Below, in pieces: positions 1 to 6,338 of a stretch of 7,308 bases of DNA (position 1 is its first letter; the number at the start of each line of letters is the position of its first letter). The position numbers and the translations under genes are program-made. A model generated the notes under the pieces. It had not been told where the DNA came from. It ran no database searches and saw only the letters and a program-made list of their open reading frames with translations. Source of the DNA: GCA-2687515 sp046582475 (GTDB lineage: Bacteria > Pseudomonadota > Alphaproteobacteria > Rhodospirillales > UBA2165); contig JAYGEH010000308.1 of NCBI GenBank assembly GCA_046582475.1, positions 1 to 7,308 on the forward strand. The letters run 5' to 3'.

Positions 1-933
1 GACGCGGTCGAGCAGGAAGGCGGTTTTGGCGAGGAAATTGATGTCCTGGCCAGCATCCCCATGTTCGCCAGCCTGGATCGTTCGCGCTTGAAGCTTTTGT
101 CATTCGCCTCGGAACGCTTCTCGTTCGATACCGGCGACGAGGTATTTCGCCAAGGCGATATCGGCGATGCAGCCTTCGTCGTTATCGACGGCACAGTCGA
201 AGTGGTGCTGGAAACGCCGGAAGGCCCGAAGACGCTGGTAACCATGGGGCGCAACGATATGTTTGGCGAGCTGGCCTTGCTTTGCGACGCGCCGAGAACG
301 GCAACCATGCGCGCCGCATCCGAACTCTCGGTCATGAGCATTGCCAAGGACATATTTTTCAAACTAATTTCCGAAGATCAGAATGTGAGCGCCCAGTTAA
401 CCCGGTCCGTTGCCGACCGGTTGGAGCGCACGACGCGCGATCTCAGCGCGGCGACGACGGTTCACGACGTGATTACAAATCTACCCGACCCGCGTCTTTT
501 CGCAGACCGGATGCGTTTTATCATTGCCCACAATAAGCGGTTTGAAATCAGCGCCGGGCTGTTACTGTTCAATGTCAAGGAGAACTTCAATCTCAATGGC
601 GAATTGTCGTCGGATGAACACGACAATCTGTTGCGCGCAGTTGCCGACCGGCTAGTCGCCTGTTCCCGCGAGACCGATAGCACGGGCCGCATCGACGAGG
701 ATAACTTTGCCATTATCGTAACGCCCATCGAGCCAAACGACACTTCTGTATTGCTGGCGCAAAGAATTACTAATTCGCTATCGACGCCCATTGAAATCGG
801 CAAGCACAAGGTTCAATGCGAAGAGCCCTGTGCATTTACTTACAAGCCCCTGGACGGCACGGAACCCGATGTGCAGATAAAAGACTTGTTGTCCGGCGGC
901 GGCCGGCAAATATCGTTGAAAGGAACGCCTTAA
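1..933 (+). CDS. Cyclic-nucleotide-binding protein with a degenerate GGDEF-like domain (5' end outside the window)
   Basis: Probable nucleotide-sensing regulatory protein or regulatory tail of a larger protein. Numbering from the ATG at 61, residues about 1-125 form a cNMP-binding (Crp-type) domain. The phosphate-binding cassette is intact: FGELALL around residues 68-74 and PRTA at 78-81, with Glu70 and Arg79 as expected ligand contacts. No helix-turn-helix is evident. Residues about 134-250 follow a GGDEF fold pattern (a TNLPDPRLFADR segment near 139-150, then VADRL at 194-198), but the active-site motif reads IDEDNF at 211-216, so cyclase activity is unlikely. The frame is open from position 1 and the in-frame residues before the ATG (LASIP) complete the usual LxxIPLFxxLD start of the cNMP domain. 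There is no Shine-Dalgarno before 61 and no ATG, GTG or TTG upstream in frame. I therefore treat the gene as 5'-truncated by the window. Similar domains form the C-terminus of some alphaproteobacterial ABC exporters, so the missing part could be such a transporter (inference). Confidence 0.85.
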   Translation, partial: DAVEQEGGFGEEIDVLASIPMFASLDRSRLKLLSFASERFSFDTGDEVFRQGDIGDAAFVVIDGTVEVVLETPEGPKTLVTMGRNDMFGELALLCDAPRTATMRAASELSVMSIAKDIFFKLISEDQNVSAQLTRSVADRLERTTRDLSAATTVHDVITNLPDPRLFADRMRFIIAHNKRFEISAGLLLFNVKENFNLNGELSSDEHDNLLRAVADRLVACSRETDSTGRIDEDNFAIIVTPIEPNDTSVLLAQRITNSLSTPIEIGKHKVQCEEPCAFTYKPLDGTEPDVQIKDLLSGGGRQISLKGTP

Positions 934-942
934 AATAAGGCG
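926..942. repeat. 17-bp perfect dyad over the stop codon of the cNMP-binding gene
   Basis: The arms CGCCTTA (926-932) and TAAGGCG (936-942) are exact reverse complements separated by AAA. The TAA stop codon (931-933) lies inside the structure. As RNA it would be a 7-bp hairpin with a 3-base loop. No T-run follows on either strand, so it is not a standard intrinsic terminator. It ends 16 bases before the start codon of the next gene, which has no visible Shine-Dalgarno. It could be an operator, an mRNA-stability or coupling element, or chance. Confidence 0.6.
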
Positions 943-958
943 CACCACCACCATCGCC

Positions 959-1459
959 ATGAATAGGGAATATGGATATGGTTTCGGCGATCTGCGCGGC
1001 GATTATTTCCGCTCGATCGTCGGTATTTTGCTCACCGCCATCCCATTTGTATTTGTGCGGCCGGTAACCTTTGTGGCCGTCATCATTATTGTGATCGGAG
1101 CGACGTTTGCGCTATTCCTGCTGCAAACAGTGGCCAGACATATATCCAGGATCGTTGTCGATGGAGACGGGATCAGCCTGGTGACGGTGTTTGAACGGAG
1201 GATGGATTGGAACGCCGTCCAAGAATTTTCGCTGGCTTATTTTTCGACCTGGCGCAGCGGCGGGCAAGGTTGGATGCAGCTCAAATTGCGGGGCACGGGT
1301 AGAACAATGCGCATCGTCTCCAAGCTTGATGGATTCAACGAGATCGTGGGCGCGGCGGTTGGCGCGGTGTCAACAAATGGTCTTGCCTTTGACGAGGCTA
1401 CCATCCAGAACCTAGCGGCTCTCGGCTTTGGCGATCCCAGCGAGCAAAAACATTCATGA
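959..1459 (+). CDS. Small membrane protein with two helices and a PH-like C-terminal domain, function unknown
   Basis: The 166-residue product has a short polar N-terminus (a GDLRGDYFR segment near residues 10-18), two closely spaced hydrophobic helices at about 19-35 and 37-57, and a soluble tail. The tail alternates beta-like strands: RIVVDGDGISLVTVF (64-78), the MDWNAVQEFSL stretch (82-92), a WMQLKLRG strand (105-112) and MRIVSK (117-122), followed by a helix from about 124. This resembles small bacterial PH-like domain proteins behind a membrane hairpin; the assignment is by pattern only. The start at 959 is the only upstream ATG in frame and lies 25 bases after the previous stop, but no Shine-Dalgarno precedes it. 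The stop overlaps the ATPase start by four bases (ATGA), so it is probably co-translated with the transporter. It is not a normal ABC importer component; a role in membrane anchoring or regulation would be speculation. Confidence 0.75.
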   Translation: MNREYGYGFGDLRGDYFRSIVGILLTAIPFVFVRPVTFVAVIIIVIGATFALFLLQTVARHISRIVVDGDGISLVTVFERRMDWNAVQEFSLAYFSTWRSGGQGWMQLKLRGTGRTMRIVSKLDGFNEIVGAAVGAVSTNGLAFDEATIQNLAALGFGDPSEQKHS

Positions 1460-3369
1460 CTGATCTATTAAATGTTGAAGATCTCGCCGTTGAATTTCGC
1501 GTTCAAGCCGGAAAAATCGTTGCGGTTGAAGGCGTTTCGTTCCGGGTGAAAACGGCTTCAACGGTGGCCATCGTCGGCGAATCCGGGTCCGGTAAGTCGA
1601 CGATTGCGCAGGCGATTATGGGGATTCTGCCGAACGTGGCGGAGATTACCCGAGGCTCCATCAAGTTCACCGACCCCAATCCCCGGGCGCCGTCAAGCGC
1701 CAGGCGCCAGATGGATCCGGTGGTCGATATTGCGTCCTTGCCATCCGACGGATGGCAAATGCAGCGCCTCCGCGGCGGCCGTATGTCGATGATATTTCAG
1801 GAACCGATGACGTCTTTATCGCCGCTCCATACCATCGGCGATCAGATCAGCGAAGCCGTGCTGCTGCATTCCGACGTTACCAAAAAAACGGCCATGGAAG
1901 CAGTCGAGGAAATGCTCGAAACCGTGGGTTTTCCCGATCCCAAAAAGGGCGTCGAGAACTATCCGTTCGAGCTTTCCGGCGGCCTTCGTCAGCGGGCCAT
2001 GATCGCCATGGCGCTGGTGTGCCGCCCGGCCCTGTTAATCGCCGACGAGCCGACAACGGCGCTGGATGTCACTATCCAGGCACAAATCCTGAAACTGATC
2101 GCCGATTTGCAAGACCAGTTGCAAATGGCGATGCTCATTATTACCCACGATCTCGGCGTGGTTGCCAACGTCGCCGAGGAAGTCGTGGTGATGTATAACG
2201 GCAAGGTCATGGAAACCGGGACCATCGACGATATCTTCCGCGACCCAACGCATCCATACTTGAAGTCGCTTTTGCGTGCCGTGCCCCACTTCAATATGGA
2301 GCCGGGCGAGCGCTTGCAGCCGATCCGGGAAATCCAGCCGACCACCGGCCATTTGATGGCGGCCAAGGAAAATGCCCCCGGCCCGGCCGGCGATGACCGC
2401 CCGCTCTTGAGCGTGCAAAATCTAACCAAGGAATTCTCGCAGCGCAAAAAAGGTTTGTTCGGCGGCTCGAGCGGCAAGTTCAAGGCAGTCAACGATGTCA
2501 GCTTCGATATCATGCGCGGCGAGACCCTGGGGCTGGTTGGCGAAAGCGGTTGCGGTAAAACCACTTTGAGCAAACTGGTCATGCGCGCGCTTGATCCCGA
2601 TACCGGCAAAATTCTGTTCAACGATCATGGCGACGTGGTTGATTTGACCACCATCCGCGGCCGCGCGTTGATCCCGTACCGGACCAAATATCAATATGTG
2701 TTTCAAGATCCGTTCGGGGCGCTCAATCCGCGCATGACGGTATTCGATATCGTCAGCGAGCCATTGGTTATTCACAAAATCGGCGACAAGGAATACCGCG
2801 CCGAGATGGTCAAGGAACTGATGAATCTGGTGGGCCTCGATCCCAGATTTTTGAACCGCTATCCGCACAGTTTTTCCGGCGGACAGCGGCAAAGGATCAG
2901 CATCGCCCGTTCGCTGGCGCTGAAACCCGATCTGCTGCTATGCGATGAACCGGTATCCTCGCTGGATGTGTCTGTTCAGGCCCAAATCCTAAATCTGTTG
3001 AAGGACTTGCAGGACGAGCTTGGCTTAACCTACCTGTTCGTGTCTCACAACCTTGCCGTGGTCAATTATGTTGCCGATCGCATCGCCGTTATGTGCGCTG
3101 GACGGCTGGTCGAGGTGGCACCGCGCGCCGCTTTGTTCGGGAACCCGGCGCATCCCTATACCAAGGCCCTGTTGAGCGCGGTGCCGTTTCCCGATCCCGA
3201 CCAAAAGCTCGATCTGACGGCGCTGATGGAGGGCAAGGCGTCGGAGCCGTCCGAATGGCCGCACCCGTTTACCATCACCGACGGCGGCAATGCACAATTG
3301 ACCGAAATCGCTGAAAATCATCTGGTTCGCATCGAAGGTGGTGGTTCGGAATTGCAGGAGGCATCATGA
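1456..3369 (+). CDS. Fused dual ATPase of an oligopeptide/nickel-type ABC importer (OppD-OppF fusion, YejF-like)
   Basis: Cytoplasmic ATPase that powers the importer encoded downstream; both nucleotide-binding domains are in one chain of 637 residues. Domain 1 (about 1-300): Walker A GESGSGKST at 41-49, Q-loop Gln115, signature LSGGLRQR at 173-180, Walker B LLIADEP at 193-199, D-loop ALD at 202-204, switch His231. Domain 2 (about 316-600): Walker A GESGCGKTT at 362-370, Q-loop Gln417, signature FSGGQRQR at 473-480, Walker B LLLCDEP at 493-499, switch His531. Both sites look complete. Each domain ends in the HPY-type oligopeptide-transporter motif (266-268 and 566-568). Between Walker A and Q-loop, domain 1 carries about 15 more residues than domain 2. 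The C-terminal cysteines typical of many OppD/OppF-type subunits are absent. The start overlaps the previous stop and the end overlaps the next start (ATGA at 1456 and 3366). The family transports peptides, nickel, opines and some sugars, so the substrate is open. Confidence 0.95.
   Translation: MTDLLNVEDLAVEFRVQAGKIVAVEGVSFRVKTASTVAIVGESGSGKSTIAQAIMGILPNVAEITRGSIKFTDPNPRAPSSARRQMDPVVDIASLPSDGWQMQRLRGGRMSMIFQEPMTSLSPLHTIGDQISEAVLLHSDVTKKTAMEAVEEMLETVGFPDPKKGVENYPFELSGGLRQRAMIAMALVCRPALLIADEPTTALDVTIQAQILKLIADLQDQLQMAMLIITHDLGVVANVAEEVVVMYNGKVMETGTIDDIFRDPTHPYLKSLLRAVPHFNMEPGERLQPIREIQPTTGHLMAAKENAPGPAGDDRPLLSVQNLTKEFSQRKKGLFGGSSGKFKAVNDVSFDIMRGETLGLVGESGCGKTTLSKLVMRALDPDTGKILFNDHGDVVDLTTIRGRALIPYRTKYQYVFQDPFGALNPRMTVFDIVSEPLVIHKIGDKEYRAEMVKELMNLVGLDPRFLNRYPHSFSGGQRQRISIARSLALKPDLLLCDEPVSSLDVSVQAQILNLLKDLQDELGLTYLFVSHNLAVVNYVADRIAVMCAGRLVEVAPRAALFGNPAHPYTKALLSAVPFPDPDQKLDLTALMEGKASEPSEWPHPFTITDGGNAQLTEIAENHLVRIEGGGSELQEAS
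1738..1758. repeat. 21-bp perfect palindrome inside the ATPase gene
   Basis: The arms TTGCCATCCG (1738-1747) and CGGATGGCAA (1749-1758) are exact reverse complements around a single A. It encodes residues about 95-101 of the ATPase, in the extra segment between Walker A and Q-loop of domain 1. As mRNA it could fold into a 9-bp stem with a 3-base loop. As DNA it has the size and symmetry of a dimeric repressor site. A function is not shown. Confidence 0.6.
3356..3361 (+). promoter_or_regulatory. Strong Shine-Dalgarno for the solute-binding protein gene
   Basis: AGGAGG lies inside the last codons of the ATPase gene, four bases before the ATG at 3366. It is the clearest ribosome-binding site in the window and supports this start. 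The spacing is shorter than optimal. Binding proteins are usually needed in excess over the membrane parts, and a strong site here fits that. Confidence 0.75.
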
Positions 3370-5300
3370 TCAATACCCGGTCTTTCGGCCTCGTGGCCCT
3401 ATCGGCGGCTTTGATGGTCTATGGTGCCGCCGCCCATGGGCAGAGCCAGCCGAAGGTGCTCATCGAGACGCCGTCGCTTCAAGATCAGGTGGCGGCGGGC
3501 AAATTGCCGCCAGTGCATCAGCGTCTGCCTGAGGAGCCGGCAATTGCCGAGTTCGACGGCAAGGAACAGGTGAGCGGCCGTCACGGCGGCGTCCTCACAT
3601 TGCTGATGGGCCGCAAAAAAGATATCCGCCAAATGGTGGTCTACGGTTACGCCCGGCTTGTCGGGTACGATACGAACTTCAATCTGGTTCCCGATATCCT
3701 GAAAAGCGTCGAGGAAATAGAGGGCCGGATATTCACCTTCCATTTGCGCAAGGGCCATCGCTGGTCCGACGGCCAGCCCTTTACGACCGAAGATTTCCGC
3801 TATTACTTCGAAGAATCGGCGACCAGCAAGGCGGTAAAGAATGTGTCCCTGCCCGCCGATATGCTGGTCGACGGAAAGCCCCCGAAATTCGAAGTGATCG
3901 ACAAATATACAGTGCGCTACACCTGGCAAAAACCGAACCCGTTTTTTATTCCGCGCCTGGCCGGCGCCCGGCCTATGTATATATACCAGCCGGCCCATTA
4001 CATGCGGAAATTCAACGCCAAATTTACCGATGCCGAGACGCTCAAGGCGTTGGTCAAGAAGCGCCAACAACGCAATTGGGTGGCGCTCCATTACGTGGTT
4101 GGCCAGCAGTATAAAAACAACAATCCCGATTTGCCCACCTTGCAGCCCTGGGTGCTGAAGACAAAGCCGCCGTCCAAGAAATTCCGGTTTCTGCGCAACC
4201 CCTATTTCCATCGGGTCGATGGCAATGGCCGCCAGCTCCCCTATATCGATGAGGTGAAGCTGAACATCACGTCAAGCAAACTGATACCGATCAAGTCCGG
4301 ATCGGGCGAAACCGATTTGCAGTCGCGCGGCTTGAACTTCAACAATTACACCGTTCTCAAACAATCGGAAAATCAATTCGGCTATAAGACCCGTTTGTGG
4401 CAGACCGCGAAAGGCGCGCGCTGGGCCCTGTTCCCCAACATGAACGTCAACAACCCCGATTGGCGGCGCCTGTTCCGCGATGTGCGTTTCCGCCGGGCGC
4501 TGTCCATGGGCATCGACCGGCACGAGATCAATCAGGTCCTCTATTATGGATTGGCGCGCGAAACCGGAAACTTGGTGCTTCCGGAAAGCCCGCTTTATGA
4601 TGCCGGATTCGCCACGCGATGGACCAAATTCGATGTGGATAAGGCCAACCGATTGTTGGACGGCATGGGCCTGACCAAGCGCAATTCCCAAGGCACCCGC
4701 CTGATGGCAAACGGCAAACCGCTGGAATTGACGGTGGTGTTTTCCACCGAAGAATCGGAGCCATCCGATTTGTTGGAACTGATCCGCGATTCCTGGCGCC
4801 GGATTGGCGTCAAGGTGTTTTCCAAACCCATGAACCGCGAAGTGATGCGCACCCGCATCTTCAGCGGTTTCGTGCAGATGGCCATGTGGTTCGGCTTGGA
4901 AAACGGCATTCCCAGCGAAAGCTTCAGCCCCAAGGAACTGGCGCCCACGTCGCAGCAACAACTGCAATGGCCGAAATGGGGCCAGTGGCATGAAACCCTC
5001 GGCAAATCCGGCCAGCCGATCGACATGAAGCTGCCCAAGGAGTTGTTCCAACTGAACGTCGACTGGCGCAATGCCCGCTCAGCCGAAGCGCGCAAGAAAA
5101 TCTGGCGGCGGATGCTCGATATCTATTCAGACCAGGCCTATTCCATTGGCTTGGTGGCCAGCGTTCCGCAGGTTATCGTGGTGCGCAATTCCTTGCGCAA
5201 TGTGCCCGAAAAAGCCATTTACAACTGGGATCCAGGCGCCCATTTCGGCGTCTACCGGCCCGATATTTTCTGGTTCGAACCTAAGAATAATCCCTCCTGA
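3366..5300 (+). CDS. Periplasmic solute-binding protein, family 5 (SBP_bac_5), large type
   Basis: Captures the transported solute in the periplasm and hands it to the two permeases. The 644-residue protein begins with a Sec signal peptide: a basic residue near the start (Arg5), a hydrophobic core at about 7-22, and likely cleavage near AHG-Q (25/26). No lipobox cysteine is present, so it should be soluble rather than lipid-anchored. Family 5 hallmarks include the LRKGHRWSDGQPFTTEDF stretch at 127-144, the RNPYFHRVD and LPYIDEV segments at 277-297, RDVRFRRALSMGIDR at 371-385 and a VRNSLRNVPEK segment near 606-616. These match the large-SBP branch (about 600-700 residues) seen in alphaproteobacterial operons; E. 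coli OppA is about 540. I see no cysteine in the chain. Some related importers carry oligopeptides, others alpha-galactosides (AgpA of Sinorhizobium), so a substrate cannot be named. It overlaps the ATPase gene by four bases and is followed by a 39-base spacer. Confidence 0.93.
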   Translation: MINTRSFGLVALSAALMVYGAAAHGQSQPKVLIETPSLQDQVAAGKLPPVHQRLPEEPAIAEFDGKEQVSGRHGGVLTLLMGRKKDIRQMVVYGYARLVGYDTNFNLVPDILKSVEEIEGRIFTFHLRKGHRWSDGQPFTTEDFRYYFEESATSKAVKNVSLPADMLVDGKPPKFEVIDKYTVRYTWQKPNPFFIPRLAGARPMYIYQPAHYMRKFNAKFTDAETLKALVKKRQQRNWVALHYVVGQQYKNNNPDLPTLQPWVLKTKPPSKKFRFLRNPYFHRVDGNGRQLPYIDEVKLNITSSKLIPIKSGSGETDLQSRGLNFNNYTVLKQSENQFGYKTRLWQTAKGARWALFPNMNVNNPDWRRLFRDVRFRRALSMGIDRHEINQVLYYGLARETGNLVLPESPLYDAGFATRWTKFDVDKANRLLDGMGLTKRNSQGTRLMANGKPLELTVVFSTEESEPSDLLELIRDSWRRIGVKVFSKPMNREVMRTRIFSGFVQMAMWFGLENGIPSESFSPKELAPTSQQQLQWPKWGQWHETLGKSGQPIDMKLPKELFQLNVDWRNARSAEARKKIWRRMLDIYSDQAYSIGLVASVPQVIVVRNSLRNVPEKAIYNWDPGAHFGVYRPDIFWFEPKNNPS

Positions 5301-5339
5301 TCAAACATTTAGAAATATATCCAATAAAGAACTCCAACC
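5301..5339 (+). other. AT-rich spacer between binding-protein and permease genes
   Basis: At 39 bases this is the longest gap between genes in the window. It is visibly more AT-rich than its surroundings. I see no hairpin plus T-run terminator, no convincing -35/-10 pair and only a weak purine stretch before the ATG at 5340. It breaks the chain of ATGA overlaps, which could let the binding protein be expressed differently from the permeases, for example through mRNA processing here. That is inference. Confidence 0.5.
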
Positions 5340-6338
5340 ATGATCGAATTTCTCGCCCGGCGTATCCTTGTCATGATCCTGACTCTGATTGTGGTCAGCG
5401 CCTTGGTGTTTGTGATTATCCAACTGCCGCCCGGTGACTACCTCACCAGCTACATCGCCGAGCTGCAGGCCCAGGGCGAAAATGCCGATCCGCAAAAAAT
5501 TGAATTCCTGAAAAAGGAATATCATTTGGACAAGCCCATGTGGCAGCAATATCTGATCTGGGCGGGCGGCATCATTCAGGGCGATTTCGGCCGATCCATC
5601 GAACATAACCTGCCGGTTTCCGAGGTGATCGGCGATGTGTTCCTCAATTCCCTGATCCTCAATTTTTCCATCGTCGTGTTCATCTACGTCGTCGCCTTTC
5701 CGATTGGCGTTTATTCCGCCACCCACCAATATAGCTGGGGCGATTACGGCCTGACCTTGGTCGGGTTTTTCGGCTTGGCGACGCCGAATTTCCTGCTCGC
5801 CTTGATTATGATGTTTTTGGCCAAAAAATTCTTCGGCACCAGTATCGGCGGTCTGATGGATCCGGAATTCGAAGACCAAGCCATGTCGTTGGCCAAGGCC
5901 ATTTCGATTGCGGAGCATTTGGTAATCCCGGTGCTCGTCATCGGCACCGCCGGAACCGCCGGCATGATCCGCCGCCTGCGCGCCAATCTGTTAGATGAAT
6001 TGCATAAGCAATATGTGGTTACGGCGCGCGCCAAAGGGCTTTCGCGCGGCCGCCTATTGGTCAAATATCCGCTGCGCATGGCGCTCAACCCGTTCATCGC
6101 CGATATCGGCAATCTTCTGCCGCAGGTGGTCTCGGGATCGGTCATTGTATCGGTCATTTTGGATTTGCCGACAACCGGACCGATCCTTTTAGAGGCGTTG
6201 CGCGCCCAGGATATGTTCCTGGCCGGATCGTTCCTGTTGTTTGTCTCGCTGTTGACGGTGATCGGCATGTTTGTCTCTGATCTATTGCTGGCGGTCCTGG
6301 ATCCCCGTATCCGGTTCGAGGGGGGCACCAACAGATGA
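5340..6338 (+). CDS. ABC importer permease, OppB/DppB type
   Basis: Inner-membrane channel subunit of the importer. The 332-residue chain starts with the typical OppB N-terminus (FLARRILVMI at 4-13) and a first helix at about 9-28. A periplasmic loop of about 70 residues follows, containing LDKPMWQQYLIW (63-74) and the GDFGRS motif (81-86). Further helices lie at about 104-126, 137-161, 193-210, 252-272 and 295-319. The EAA loop that docks on the ATPase reads QYVVTARAKGLS at 224-235, with the conserved Gly233. The C-terminus ends in LDPRIRFEGG (320-329), usual for the family. The start at 5340 gives the standard N-terminus although its ribosome site is weak. The stop overlaps the start of the OppC-type gene by four bases (ATGA at 6335), supporting an obligate partner pair. 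Closest in style to YejB/DppB, but not clearly an orthologue of either. Confidence 0.93.
   Translation: MIEFLARRILVMILTLIVVSALVFVIIQLPPGDYLTSYIAELQAQGENADPQKIEFLKKEYHLDKPMWQQYLIWAGGIIQGDFGRSIEHNLPVSEVIGDVFLNSLILNFSIVVFIYVVAFPIGVYSATHQYSWGDYGLTLVGFFGLATPNFLLALIMMFLAKKFFGTSIGGLMDPEFEDQAMSLAKAISIAEHLVIPVLVIGTAGTAGMIRRLRANLLDELHKQYVVTARAKGLSRGRLLVKYPLRMALNPFIADIGNLLPQVVSGSVIVSVILDLPTTGPILLEALRAQDMFLAGSFLLFVSLLTVIGMFVSDLLLAVLDPRIRFEGGTNR

Noticed and set aside
893..906. CCGGC/GCCGG stem near the 3' end of the cNMP-binding gene as a possible terminator
   Set aside because: Five-bp stem in a GC-rich Gly-Gly-Gly codon run inside the gene and with no T-run.
3971..3987. TATATA-rich patch in the binding-protein gene as an internal promoter
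   Set aside because: It encodes a Met-Tyr-Ile-Tyr segment consistent with the protein family, and no -35-like element stands at the right distance.
3399..4211. Long open frame on the minus strand (270 codons) opposite the binding-protein gene
   Set aside because: It lies entirely within a well-supported gene, has no recognisable domain and reads as low-information antisense of GC-biased codons.
4272..5051. Long minus-strand open frame (259 codons) opposite the binding-protein gene
   Set aside because: Rich in His, Gln and Ala with no family pattern, fully overlapping the real gene; a codon-bias shadow.
5504..5520. ATTCCT/AGGAAT hairpin in the first permease gene
   Set aside because: Only a 6-bp AT-rich stem inside a coding region, not followed by a T-run; expected by chance.
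5301..5918. Minus-strand open frame (205 codons) opposite the first permease
   Set aside because: Low-complexity His/Gln/Asp-rich translation with no signature; the + strand carries a complete OppB-type permease.
6025..6048. GC-rich inverted repeat (CGCGCG and AAAG/CTTT arms) in the first permease gene
   Set aside because: It encodes the conserved EAA loop, the arms are interrupted by unpaired bases and CGCGCG is self-complementary, so coding and composition explain it.
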